NCBI RefSeq assembly: GCF_015354505.1
Contig: NZ_JACAFP010000005.1
Span: 234,979-298,978 of the forward strand
Source of the DNA: Microbacterium sp. UFMG61
GTDB taxonomy: Bacteria; Actinomycetota; Actinomycetes; Actinomycetales; Microbacteriaceae
Reading direction: 5' to 3'
Length of the DNA stretch: 64,000 bases
The first letter of the stretch is position 1. Every line of letters starts with the position of its first letter. The notes beneath the pieces are model-generated. The model was not told where the DNA came from. It saw only the letters and a program-made list of their open reading frames with translations, and did no database searches. A program made the position numbers and the translations under genes. Of the stretch, positions 43,870 through 54,011 are shown piece by piece.

Positions 43870-44217
43870 TTAGAGGCCTCCCGCGAGCGCGCAGCTCGCC
43901 GCCTCGAGCGGCAGACGGATGACCGATCCGACGGCGACATCGGCACGGGCCGTGACGCAGATCAGGTCGCCGGATGCGACACTCGACATCGACGCCCCGG
44001 GGACCGCACCCGCGACGACACCCGATGCCCTGCCCGCATCCTCACCCCGACCGAGCAGCCGCGCGGCATCGGCCGCAGCGTCCTGCAGCGCGACCTGACG
44101 CGCGGCTGCGCCGAGCGCCCCGGCGCCGAGAAGCAGAGTGAGCACGACCGCGGGGAGGGCGAGCGCGAGCTCGGCGGCCACGGATCCGCGCTCGCGATCT
44201 CCCCGGTCGCGCATCAC
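43870..44217 (-). CDS. tadE: TadE family minor pilin-like protein
   Basis: 115 residues. RGSVAAELALALPAVVLTLL is the TadE signal/membrane segment with the conserved Glu (position 5 after the basic stretch), followed by a short extracytoplasmic domain with two Cys (ICVTAR, SCALAG). GTG 44217 overlaps the upstream stop by 4 bases; ATG 44214 is possible. Corresponds to Rv3655c in gene order. Confidence 0.82.
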   Translation of the reverse strand: MMRDRGDRERGSVAAELALALPAVVLTLLLGAGALGAAARQVALQDAAADAARLLGRGEDAGRASGVVAGAVPGASMSSVASGDLICVTARADVAVGSVIRLPLEAASCALAGGL

Positions 44218-44441
44218 GCCACCGTCAGCGCCCGGCGCACGAGATCTGTGAGGATGCCGCGCACCTCATCCGATCTCATGATGACCACGAGCAGGCCCGC
44301 GAAGGCGACGGCGGCCATGGTCGTGATCGCGTACTCGGCGGTGGCCGCCCCACTCTCGTCGCCGAAGAGCATCGCGGCTCGTCGGCCGGTCAGCGGAGGG
44401 AGGGCATTCATGCTCGTCATGCCCCTGCTCGTCGTGTTCAT
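44214..44441 (-). CDS. DUF4244 Flp-type pilin-like protein
   Basis: 75 residues. FGDESGAATAEYAITTMAAV is the Flp pilin cleavage and hydrophobic region (the AEYA motif), so it is likely the main pilin subunit of the Tad system; DUF4244 members correspond to Rv3656c. AAGGAACCC precedes ATG 44441. The end RGILTDLVRRALTVA is amphipathic. Confidence 0.88.
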   Translation of the reverse strand: MNTTSRGMTSMNALPPLTGRRAAMLFGDESGAATAEYAITTMAAVAFAGLLVVIMRSDEVRGILTDLVRRALTVA

Positions 44442-44523
44442 GTGGGTTCCTTCTTTCTCTGTGTGGATGCGCAGGCATCCGGTGGTCGATGGGGGTGGTG
44501 AAGGTTCTCGATGCAGACGTCGC

Positions 44524-45453
44524 TCAGAGCGGCAGTGGCGTCGAGGTCAGCACGCTCAGCAGCAACGGGGCGACGCCGAGCAGCAGGAATGCCGGGAGAG
44601 TGCACACCCCGAGCGGGAGGAGCAGCTGGGTCGAGAGCTTCGCCGCGCGCAGCCGGCCGTCGATCCTCGATCGATGCCGGTCCTGCGCCGCCGAGGCTCG
44701 AAGCAGTTCGGCCGCCGGCACGCCCGCCGCGCGGGAGAGGTCGAGCACCGATCTGATGCGCCTGCCATCGCCATGGCGCGAGGCCGGACTCTCGTCCACG
44801 AGGCGCAGTGCGCGCTCGACGGAGGCGCCACCGGACAGAGCGACGGCCACGAGCTCGGCCTGCATGCCGGGCGTTGCGGGGCTCGGTCTCGCTCGACGCA
44901 GCAGACGCGCCGTCCAGGCACGCGCGGCCCCCACGAGCAGCAGCCCCGCCACGACGCAGCCGGCGCCGATCGGGTTGCCGATCACGACCGAGACGGTGTC
45001 GAACCCGAGGGCGAATCCGAGCAGCAGGCCGGCGAACGGCATCCACAGCAGCAGCCGCGCGGTGCCCGCGGGCTCGGCGAGCGCGATGCGCACGTCGTCT
45101 GCGGCGGATGCGGCATCGCGAAGGGTCTCGGCGATCATGCGCAGCACCTCGGCGAGCGGAGCACCGACCGTGGTCGCCACCTCCCACGCGGCGGCGAGAT
45201 CACGCCACGCACCGCCCTCCGACTCGATCGCCGCCACGAGGGCCATCCCCTGTTCCACACGCTCTACGACGGCAGCGGCATGCTCATCGCCCGTGTCACC
45301 GAGGTGTCGCCACGCCGTCAGGGGCACGGCGCCTGCCTGCAGCAGCACGGCCAGCGTCTGCACCGACGTCGCAGCATCGGCGCCGCCGGTCGCATGATCG
45401 ACGTCTGCGGCGCGGTGAGCCTCGGAGCGGTCACGCCGCAGCGCGATCACCAT
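44524..45453 (-). CDS. tadC: Type II secretion F-domain protein (TadB/TadC type)
   Basis: 309 residues. Polytopic inner-membrane platform protein. Two helical cytoplasmic F domains seem present: TLAVLLQAGAVPLTAWRHLG (N-terminal) and ALSGGASVERALRLVDES (C-terminal), separated by membrane helices LLLWMPFAGLLLGFAL and GCVVAGLLLVGAARAW; a last hydrophobic stretch ends the protein. One gene seems to replace the usual TadB plus TadC pair. Overlaps tadA by 7 bases. Confidence 0.85.
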   Translation of the reverse strand: MVIALRRDRSEAHRAADVDHATGGADAATSVQTLAVLLQAGAVPLTAWRHLGDTGDEHAAAVVERVEQGMALVAAIESEGGAWRDLAAAWEVATTVGAPLAEVLRMIAETLRDAASAADDVRIALAEPAGTARLLLWMPFAGLLLGFALGFDTVSVVIGNPIGAGCVVAGLLLVGAARAWTARLLRRARPSPATPGMQAELVAVALSGGASVERALRLVDESPASRHGDGRRIRSVLDLSRAAGVPAAELLRASAAQDRHRSRIDGRLRAAKLSTQLLLPLGVCTLPAFLLLGVAPLLLSVLTSTPLPL

Positions 45454-46460
45454 GGGTGCACCTCGACGATCGAGAGACGGTCATCGGTCAGGGCGAACTC
45501 GCCGGCCTGCGCGATCCGCCGCCGCCCGTCCGGCGCGCGCTCGAGGTGCAGCACCACTGTGAACGCACTGGCGACCTGGCGCGCGAGCGCCGCGGCATCC
45601 ATCCCGGCGAGCGCGCCCAGCGCCTCCATCCGGGCCGGAACATCACTCAGACCGCTGGCGTGCAGCGTGCCTGCTCCCCCATCGTGCCCGGTGTTCAGAG
45701 CGGTCAGCAGTTCCCGCACCTCTTCGCCACGGCACTCGCCCACCACCAGGCGGTCGGGACGCATGCGCAGCGACTCGCGCACGAGTCGCGCGAGACTGAT
45801 GCCGCCCGCACCTTCGAGATTCGACTGCCGTGCTTCGAGAGCCACATGATGCGGGTGCCTCGGTCTGAGTTCTGCGACGTCTTCGATCGTGACGATCCGC
45901 TCCGACGCCGGCGCGGCCGAGAGCAACGCCGACAGCAGCGTGGTCTTGCCTGTTCCCGTGCCGCCGGTGATGAGGATGTTCGCGCGCTCCTGCACGAGCC
46001 GTACCAGCCAGCTCTGGCCGCGCGCGTCGAAGGTGCCGAGAGCGGCCAGCGCGTCGAGATCGGCGGCGCGCACCCGTGGCACTCTGATCGACAAAGCGGT
46101 GCCCGCCGTCGCCACGGGGGCGAGGACGGCGTGTACCCGGATTCCGGAGTCGAGTCGCACGTCGACACAGGGCGCCTGGTCGTCGAGATGACGACCGCCG
46201 AGTCCCACCAGCGCGACCGCGAGATCGCGCACCTCTCGCTCGGAGGCGCTCCATTCCGGCACAGCCTCGGCGCCGTGCCCGCGGTCGACGAAGAGCCCCT
46301 GCGCGCCGTTGACGAAGATGTCGGTGACGTCGGGATCGGCGCAGTGTTCGGCCAACGGCCCGAAGGCCGGATCGATCGGGAGGTACTCGGTGTCGGCCGC
46401 CTGAGCGCTCTCCACGAACCGCGACGTCGAACGCGGACGGATGACGAAGGATTCGGGCAT
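45447..46460 (-). CDS. tadA: Tad pilus assembly ATPase CpaF/TadA type
   Basis: 337 residues, shorter than typical CpaF because the N-terminal domain is reduced. DVTDIFVNGAQGLFVDRG (N domain), VRLDSGIRVHAVLAP, Walker A ITGGTGTGKTTLLSALL, Asp box TIEDVAELRP, Walker B RMRPDRLVVGECRGEEV and His box NTGHDGGAGTLHASG. It powers the pilus/secretion platform. Same place as Rv3659c; first gene of the Tad operon. Confidence 0.93.
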   Translation of the reverse strand: MPESFVIRPRSTSRFVESAQAADTEYLPIDPAFGPLAEHCADPDVTDIFVNGAQGLFVDRGHGAEAVPEWSASEREVRDLAVALVGLGGRHLDDQAPCVDVRLDSGIRVHAVLAPVATAGTALSIRVPRVRAADLDALAALGTFDARGQSWLVRLVQERANILITGGTGTGKTTLLSALLSAAPASERIVTIEDVAELRPRHPHHVALEARQSNLEGAGGISLARLVRESLRMRPDRLVVGECRGEEVRELLTALNTGHDGGAGTLHASGLSDVPARMEALGALAGMDAAALARQVASAFTVVLHLERAPDGRRRIAQAGEFALTDDRLSIVEVHPW

Positions 46461-46611
46461 GCCCCGACGGTAGGCGCCCGGCGTGCCGTAGGGACCGCGT
46501 TCGGGAGCCGTCGCGCACGCGCTGTGAGCAACCTCATCTCACCCGACCCCGTGCAGAGAGATCGGTCGATCGGCGACGTCCGATCCCAGACAGCAGAGAG
46601 CGCTCCCACAC

Positions 46612-46709
46612 GGAGAAGGGCGGCACCTCACGGGGGGAATGAGATGCCGCCCACGGCGCACCCTTTCGGGGGATTCGGGCACACCAAGGCCGGAATGAGA
46701 ATTCGGCTG
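46612..46709 (-). ncRNA. 6C small RNA (B11 homologue)
   Basis: Two tandem hairpins on the minus strand with C-rich loops. Hairpin 1: GGTGTGCCC (46685-46677) pairs with GGGTGCGCC (46663-46655), loop with five C. Hairpin 2: GGGCGGCATCTCA (46652-46640) pairs with TGAGGTGCCGCCC (46630-46618), loop with six C. This is the 6C RNA architecture. The place, upstream of the Tad operon and on the same strand, matches mycobacterial B11/6C beside Rv3660c. About 95 nt from the promoter start to the U-rich TTCTCC, near the mycobacterial length (93 nt, from memory). It sits within the only gene-free stretch over 300 bases (46461-46871). Confidence 0.85.
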
Positions 46710-46715
46710 AGGTCG

Positions 46716-46743
46716 AGTGTACGCAAGGCGACCGTCCTGACAA
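46716..46743 (-). promoter_or_regulatory. Promoter of the 6C RNA
   Basis: Minus strand TTGTCA (46743-46738), 16 bases, TACACT (46721-46716): near-consensus sigma-70 boxes. The start would be about 46709, leaving a 24-nt leader before hairpin 1. Confidence 0.7.
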
Positions 46744-46871
46744 AACCCGTCGGAGTACCGACTTTCGGCAGTATGCGACGTCAGCGGCCGAGACTAGATT
46801 CGCCGTGACCTGATCGCGCCACCCCGGGATCAGCCTGCACGACCTGCCATGCCGCAAAGGAGCGTCTGCCG

Positions 46872-48839
<1,968 letters not shown>

Positions 48840-48845
48840 AGCGCC

Positions 48846-48960
48846 CTTCGACAGGCTCAGGGACCCAGGGAATGCTGGGGTGCTGAGCCTGTCGAATGGG
48901 GTGCTGAGCCTGTCGAATGGGGCGCTGAGCCTGTCGAATGGGGCGCTGAGCCTGTCGAAG
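48846..48960. repeat. 21-bp tandem repeat (four copies) with an inverted half copy
   Basis: Four 21-bp units at 48877, 48898, 48919 and 48940, each GGGGYGCTGAGCCTGTCGAAT, differing only at a T/C and the last base. CTTCGACAGGCTCAG at 48846-48860 is the exact complement of the last 15 bases (48946-48960), so alternative hairpins can form between acs and the convergent ridA. A similar TTCGACAGGCTCAG word recurs between genes in many actinobacteria, from memory. Confidence 0.9.
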
Positions 48961-48962
48961 CG

Positions 48963-49421
48963 TCAGGCGAGGATGAAGGTGACCTCGACCTCGACGGGAC
49001 TGTCGAGCGGCAGCACGGGTACGCCGACTGCGGCGCGCACGTGCCGACCGGCGTCGCCGAAGATCTCACCGAGCACCAGGCTGGCGCCGTTGATGACGCC
49101 GGGCTGTCCGCTGAACTCGGGAATTGATGCCACGAAGCCGCCGATCCGCAGAACTCCTGCGATGTTGTCGACTCCGCCGGCGGCATCCGCTGCGGCGGCG
49201 AGGGCGTTCAGAGCGCACGTGCGTGCGTAGGCGTTCGCGTCGTCGGCCGAGACCTCGGCGCCGACCTTGCCGGTCGCCGGGAGCGAGCCGTCGGTGAACG
49301 GAAGCTGACCCGAGGTGTAGACGAGTCCGGCGTGCACGACCGCGGGCACGTACGCGGCGACGGGCGCTGCGACGGCGGGGAGCTCGATGCCGAGCTCGGC
49401 GAGGCGGGCGGAGACGCTCAC
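48963..49421 (-). CDS. RidA family protein (YjgF/YER057c/UK114)
   Basis: 152 residues, single RidA domain. GLVYTSGQLPFTDG (N-terminal), ANAYARTCALNALAAA, and VPVLPLDSPVEVEVTFIL at the end. The usual catalytic Arg place reads GRHVRAAVGVPVL, with Arg kept. RidA enzymes hydrolyse reactive enamine/imine intermediates; this longer 'RidA-like' branch has uncertain activity. Start ATG 49421 overlaps the DUF4177 stop by 4 bases. Confidence 0.9.
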   Translation of the reverse strand: MSVSARLAELGIELPAVAAPVAAYVPAVVHAGLVYTSGQLPFTDGSLPATGKVGAEVSADDANAYARTCALNALAAAADAAGGVDNIAGVLRIGGFVASIPEFSGQPGVINGASLVLGEIFGDAGRHVRAAVGVPVLPLDSPVEVEVTFILA

Positions 49422-49642
49422 TCGGCGCCTCCCTCGAACTGACGCGACGCCTGAGCGGCGGCGGCGAGGCCGGCATTGCCCGCGGCATCCGCGGTCACGG
49501 GACGCTTGAAGTAGGCGACGAGGCCGCCTTCAGGCCCCTGCACGACCTGTACGAGCTCCCAGCCCTGCTTTCCCCAGTTGTTGAGGATCGCGGCGGTGTT
49601 GTGGATCAGCAGCGGCGTGGTGAGGTATTCCCACGTGGTCAT
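49418..49642 (-). CDS. DUF4177 small protein
   Basis: 74 residues. WEYLTTPLLIHNTAAILNNW and GWELVQVVQGPEGGLVAYFKR match DUF4177, a small beta-alpha-beta protein of unknown function. It precedes ridA with a coupled overlap; the pair stands beside ponA in mycobacteria (Rv3678A/Rv3678c), where whiB4 and an ArsA pair also lie; those are absent here. ATG 49642 is used. Confidence 0.88.
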   Translation of the reverse strand: MTTWEYLTTPLLIHNTAAILNNWGKQGWELVQVVQGPEGGLVAYFKRPVTADAAGNAGLAAAAQASRQFEGGAE

Positions 49643-49721
49643 GGCACTCCTGTCTGGCGGCATCCGCGCCTCGCAGATGCGTCAAAGGCGGTATTCAGGG
49701 AACTCCCCTACGATCAAGCGT

Positions 49722-52283
49722 ATGCCCCAAAAGAATCGCACGGTGAGTGGTGCGCTCGGCGGAGTCCTCGGGCTCGTCGGGCTGAGCGCCGTCGCCGGTC
49801 TCCTCGTCGCGGCCAGCGTCACCCCGGTCCTCGCCATGACCGGCATCGCAGGCTCGCAGGCGCTGACGATCTTCCAGGATCTTCCCGCGAACCTCCAGGT
49901 CAACCGCCCGATGGAACAGTCGACGATCGTCGCGACCGCCTCGGACGGATCCGAGGTCGAGCTCGCCTCGTTCTACGAGCAGAACCGCATCCCGGTCACG
50001 TACGAGCAGATCAATCCCGTCGTCTACGACGCGATCCTCTCGAGCGAGGACAAGGACTACTTCAGCCACGGCGGCGTGAACGTGGGCGCGACGGCCAAGG
50101 CGCTCGTCGACAACCTGCGCGGCACCGACGACCGCGGCGCGTCGACCATCACGCAGCAGTACGTGAAGAACGTGCTGATCCAGGAGTGCGAGCAGGAGGC
50201 CGACCCGGCCTCGGGCACCTACGCCGACGATCTGGAGCAGTGCTGGCTCGACGCGACCAACGCCGAGGGCGCCAAGGGCGTCGAGCGCAAGCTGCAGGAG
50301 ATGCGTTTCGCCCTGCAGATCGAGAAGGAGTACTCGAAGAACGACATCCTTCTCGGGTACCTCAACATCGCGAACTTCGGCGGTACGGTCTACGGCATCG
50401 AGTCGGCGGCGAACTACTACTTCTCGACGACCGCGGCGAACCTCACGCTCGCGCAGGCGGCCACGATCGCCGGTATGGTGCAGAACCCGAACCAGTACCG
50501 CATCGATCAGCCGCAGGGCACCTGGACGGATGCCGACGGTGTGGGGCACAACAGCGAGGCCGACGGCTACGCCGAGACGGCCGATCGTCGCCATTACGTG
50601 CTCGATCGCATGCTCGCGAACGGCAAGATCACGCAGGCGCAGTACGACGAGGCGGACGCCTCCCCCATCGGCCCGGCGATCAGCCAGCCCACGCAGGGGT
50701 GCGCCGCCGCGGTGGGCATCGCCCGCAGCGCCTACTTCTGCGAGTACGTGAAGTCGATCGTGCTGACCGACCCGGCATTCGGTGAGACCGAGGACGACCG
50801 GCGCGACCTGCTGCGTCAGGGTGGCCTCAAGATCTACTCGACGATGAACATCGACATCCAGAACGCCGCTGCGGCCGAGATGCTCGAGACCGTTCCCGCG
50901 AACTACGACAACCAGAACTTCGGCGCGGCGGGCGTCTCGCTCGAGACCAAGACGGGGCGCGTGCTCGCGATCACGCAGAACACCAACTTCAGCGAGACGA
51001 TCCAGGGCGATCAGGCCTACAGCGCCCTCGTGTTCGCGACCGACAAGGCGCACGGCGGATCGAACGGCTTCTCGGTCGGCTCGACCTACAAGCTGTTCAC
51101 CCTGATCGACTGGCTCGAGAACGGCCACTCGGTGCGCGAGACCCTGAATGCCAACAACCGCGTCTTCTCCAACTTCAAGTGCGGTGACGACACCATCACG
51201 AACCGCACGAAGATCCAGAACTTCGGGAACCAGGGCGGCTACACCGGCAATGTCCTGAAGTTCACGGCCGACTCGCTGAACAGCGGCTACCTCGCTATGG
51301 CGGAGAAGCTCGATCTCTGCGAGATCAACGCCGTCGCCGACCGCATGGGCGTCACGCTCTCGACCGGCGGCAAGACGACCGACGGCAACGCCGCGCCCTA
51401 CGACATCCTCGGGCCGAAGTACATCTCGCCGCTCGCCATGGCCGGCGCCTACGCGACGGTCGCCAACAACGGCGTCCACTGCGAGCCGCGCGCGATCGTC
51501 CGCGTCGTCGACGCGGACGGCAACGAACTGCCGATCCCTGAGCCGAAGTGCTCCGAGGTCATCAAGCCCGAGGTCGCCGCGACGGCCGCCTTCGCCCTGC
51601 AAGGCGTGATGAACGGCGGCGGTACGGGAAACCGCGCCAACACCAATGACGGCACCCCGCTGATCGGCAAGACCGGAACCCACGAGTCGTGGGGAACCAT
51701 GATGATCGAGTCCAGCACGAACGTGACCACCTCGGTGTGGGTCGGACGCTGGGAGGGCCAGGCGAGCATCCTCCGGCAGAGCTGGGGCGGCACCGACCTG
51801 AACGCGATGCGTTACACGCTCGCGCGCACGATGCAGCGCACCGCGAACGACATCTACGGCGGCGACGCCTTCCCCGCACCGGACAACAACCTCAGCCGAC
51901 AGATCCTGACCGATGTGCCCAACGTGGTCGGCATGACGGTGGATGCGGCGACGCAGGCCCTGCGAGACAGGGGCTTCCAGGTCACCGTGGGTGCCCCGGT
52001 CGACGGCCCCGAGGGCGATGTCATCGTGGCGCAGGACCCGTCCGGCCAGGCCGCGAACGGCGCGACCGTGACGATCTCGCCGAGCAACGGGCAGGCCGCG
52101 ACCGTGCCCGACGTCACCGGCCAGTCGAGGTCGAATGCGCAGAACGCGCTGTTCGGAGCCGGCTTCTCATCGATCTCGTTCGACAACTCGTGCAACCCGC
52201 CGGGGTCGACGGTCGAGAGCACGAACCCGGCTGCGAACACGGCGACGAGCAAGAGCACGTCGATCACGGTCACCTGCAAGTGA
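49722..52283 (+). CDS. ponA: Bifunctional penicillin-binding protein with PASTA domains (PonA2 type)
   Basis: 853 residues. N-terminal membrane anchor (about 9-40), glycosyltransferase GT51 domain with the catalytic Glu in LSSEDKDYFSHGGV (about 107) and RGASTITQQYVKN, transpeptidase domain with SxxK in GSTYKLF (about 453), SxN in SLNSG (about 517) and KTG in IGKTGTHESW (about 648). Two C-terminal PASTA repeats follow (VPNVVGMTVDAATQALRDRG; VPDVTGQSRSNAQNALFGAG). Builds and cross-links peptidoglycan at the outer membrane face. The stop overlaps the next gene (GTGA). Confidence 0.95.
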   Translation: MPQKNRTVSGALGGVLGLVGLSAVAGLLVAASVTPVLAMTGIAGSQALTIFQDLPANLQVNRPMEQSTIVATASDGSEVELASFYEQNRIPVTYEQINPVVYDAILSSEDKDYFSHGGVNVGATAKALVDNLRGTDDRGASTITQQYVKNVLIQECEQEADPASGTYADDLEQCWLDATNAEGAKGVERKLQEMRFALQIEKEYSKNDILLGYLNIANFGGTVYGIESAANYYFSTTAANLTLAQAATIAGMVQNPNQYRIDQPQGTWTDADGVGHNSEADGYAETADRRHYVLDRMLANGKITQAQYDEADASPIGPAISQPTQGCAAAVGIARSAYFCEYVKSIVLTDPAFGETEDDRRDLLRQGGLKIYSTMNIDIQNAAAAEMLETVPANYDNQNFGAAGVSLETKTGRVLAITQNTNFSETIQGDQAYSALVFATDKAHGGSNGFSVGSTYKLFTLIDWLENGHSVRETLNANNRVFSNFKCGDDTITNRTKIQNFGNQGGYTGNVLKFTADSLNSGYLAMAEKLDLCEINAVADRMGVTLSTGGKTTDGNAAPYDILGPKYISPLAMAGAYATVANNGVHCEPRAIVRVVDADGNELPIPEPKCSEVIKPEVAATAAFALQGVMNGGGTGNRANTNDGTPLIGKTGTHESWGTMMIESSTNVTTSVWVGRWEGQASILRQSWGGTDLNAMRYTLARTMQRTANDIYGGDAFPAPDNNLSRQILTDVPNVVGMTVDAATQALRDRGFQVTVGAPVDGPEGDVIVAQDPSGQAANGATVTISPSNGQAATVPDVTGQSRSNAQNALFGAGFSSISFDNSCNPPGSTVESTNPAANTATSKSTSITVTCK

Positions 52284-53215
52284 CCGCTCGCACAGCGGCA
52301 CACCCGGCCCTCATCGCGCTCGGCGCGGTGGGGGCCGTCGGTGCGGCGACAGCGGTCTGGGGCATCGGCATCGAGCGCTACCTGTTCACGGTGCGCGAGG
52401 GGACGGCATCCGTGCTCGCTCCCGGCTCCGCACCGATCCGCGTGCTCCACGTCTCCGATGCCCACATGGCGCCCTGGCAGCACCGCAAGCAGGACTGGCT
52501 GGCCTCGCTCGCGCAGCTGAAGCCCGACCTGATCGTCAACACCGGCGACAACCTCGGGCACCGCGACGGACTCGACGGCATCCGCCGTGCATTCGAGCCG
52601 TTCGCGGGCATCCCGGGTGTCTTCGTGCACGGATCGAACGACGTGATCGCCCCCTCGCCCCGCAACCCGTTCCGGTACTTCATGGGCCCTTCGCAGAAGC
52701 CGCCGACGCCCGCGTCGCTCGACACCGAGGCGCTCGATGCGTACTTCTCCGAGGATCTCGGGTGGTCAGCCCTCGACAACACGGCGACCCGTCTGACGAT
52801 CGCGGGCAACCGGATCGAGTTCCTCGGAGTCGGCGACGCGCACTGCGAGTGGGACCGCCTGGAAGACCTCCCCGCCGCGATCGACGGCCTCGGCCCACGC
52901 GACGCGGGCACGTCGGTGATCGGTGTGACGCACGCCCCGTATCAGCGTGTGCTCAACGGCTTCGTCGACCTGGGAGCCGAAGCGATCTTCGGCGGGCACA
53001 CACACGGCGGACAGGTCTGCCTGCCCGGCTACGGCGCTCTCGTCGCGAACTGCGACATTCCACTGAAGCAGGCGAAGGGCCTCAGCACCTGGACCGCAGA
53101 CGGCCGCACCGTGCCGCTCAACGTCAGCGCCGGATGCGGTCACTCGATCTACGCGCCGGTGCGATTCGCGTGCCGCCCCGAGGCGACGCTTCTCACGCTC
53201 ACGGCGCGAGACTGA
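52280..53215 (+). CDS. Membrane-anchored metallophosphoesterase
   Basis: 311 residues. N-terminal hydrophobic segment (about 8-30, ALIALGAVGAVGAATAVWG) then the calcineurin-like fold with VLHVSDAHMAPW (DxH), IVNTGDNLGH (GDN), VHGSNDV (GNHD-like, His to Asp/Val change), GVTHAPY and GGHTHGGQVC (GHTH). Homologues act on cell-wall or lipid phosphoesters. GTG 52280 overlaps the ponA stop, as the same pair does in other actinobacteria (Rv3683 type). Confidence 0.92.
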   Translation: MTARTAAHPALIALGAVGAVGAATAVWGIGIERYLFTVREGTASVLAPGSAPIRVLHVSDAHMAPWQHRKQDWLASLAQLKPDLIVNTGDNLGHRDGLDGIRRAFEPFAGIPGVFVHGSNDVIAPSPRNPFRYFMGPSQKPPTPASLDTEALDAYFSEDLGWSALDNTATRLTIAGNRIEFLGVGDAHCEWDRLEDLPAAIDGLGPRDAGTSVIGVTHAPYQRVLNGFVDLGAEAIFGGHTHGGQVCLPGYGALVANCDIPLKQAKGLSTWTADGRTVPLNVSAGCGHSIYAPVRFACRPEATLLTLTARD

Positions 53216-53240
53216 TCGACCGGCGGTCTCGCGAGTCGGC

Positions 53241-53771
53241 ATGGACGACGGGATGCATCACACGACGCCCTCTCGTCGGGCGCGGCGCCTCGTCGGGGTC
53301 GTCTATGTCGTCGTTCCGCTCCTCGCCGCGATCGGACTCCTCACTCCGGTACTCGCACTGACGACGTCTCCCCTCGGCGTGCATGACGGTGCCGCCATCC
53401 CGCTCATCGCGATCTACATCCTGTGCGTTCTCGTTCCTGCCCTCGGATCGATCCCGGCCGTTTCAGCTCGCCTCCCCCGCACGGCCGTGCTGAGCCTCGC
53501 CAGCATGTCAGGCGTCATCTGCATCGCGTGGACGGCATTCTTCTGCTGGTCTCTGACACTGGTCAGCGGCGCGGGCGGGATCGAGCTCGTCCGCTCTCCT
53601 CCGGGCTTCCTCGCCGTCCTGATCTCCGCGACCACGAGCGTGTGGGCGGTCGCCCTCTCGGCGCTCGTCATGACGATCCCGAGACAGCGCGTGCGGGCGG
53701 TCGTGCTCGTGACGGCGATCCTTCTCGGTCTGGGCGTGCTCATCGCGTCGACCGCCGTCGCAACGTCATGA
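53241..53771 (+). CDS. Hypothetical membrane protein (176 aa)
   Basis: 176 residues with five likely membrane helices, at about 17-42, 52-72, 82-107, 122-145 and 150-172. No motif is recognised. Start ATG 53241 or ATG 53253. Follows the metallophosphoesterase after 25 bases. I see no special link to neighbours. Confidence 0.65.
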   Translation: MDDGMHHTTPSRRARRLVGVVYVVVPLLAAIGLLTPVLALTTSPLGVHDGAAIPLIAIYILCVLVPALGSIPAVSARLPRTAVLSLASMSGVICIAWTAFFCWSLTLVSGAGGIELVRSPPGFLAVLISATTSVWAVALSALVMTIPRQRVRAVVLVTAILLGLGVLIASTAVATS

Positions 53772-53840
53772 TGAGGGTGAGGCACGAGTCCCGATTCGCC
53801 GTTTGCCCCTCCTCTCTTGTAGACTCGGAGGGTTGCAAAA

Positions 53841-53918
<78 letters not shown>

Positions 53919-53926
53919 TGACACAC

Positions 53927-53952
53927 GAAGGCCGCCCTCACGGGCGGCCTTC
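53927..53952 (+). terminator. Terminator of tRNA-Pro
   Basis: 11-bp perfect stem GAAGGCCGCCC (53927-53937) / GGGCGGCCTTC (53942-53952) with a 4-base loop, followed by TCTGTAA. Confidence 0.8.
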
Positions 53953-54011
53953 TCTGTAACCGCGGACTGCACCACATGCGCCACATCCGCCACGGATCTT
54001 GGGGAAACCAC

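Noticed and set aside
40543..45849. 1768-codon open frame on the plus strand
   Set aside because: Antisense to topA and the Tad genes, crossing several real gene borders; no motifs. It is a shadow.
48880..49230. Frame with a repeated LSLSNG peptide
   Set aside because: It is only the translation of the 21-bp tandem repeat followed by antisense of ridA.
53801..53825. TTGCCC and TAGACT as a promoter of tRNA-Pro
   Set aside because: The spacer is only 11 bases, too short for a sigma-70 promoter; the -10 alone may be real.
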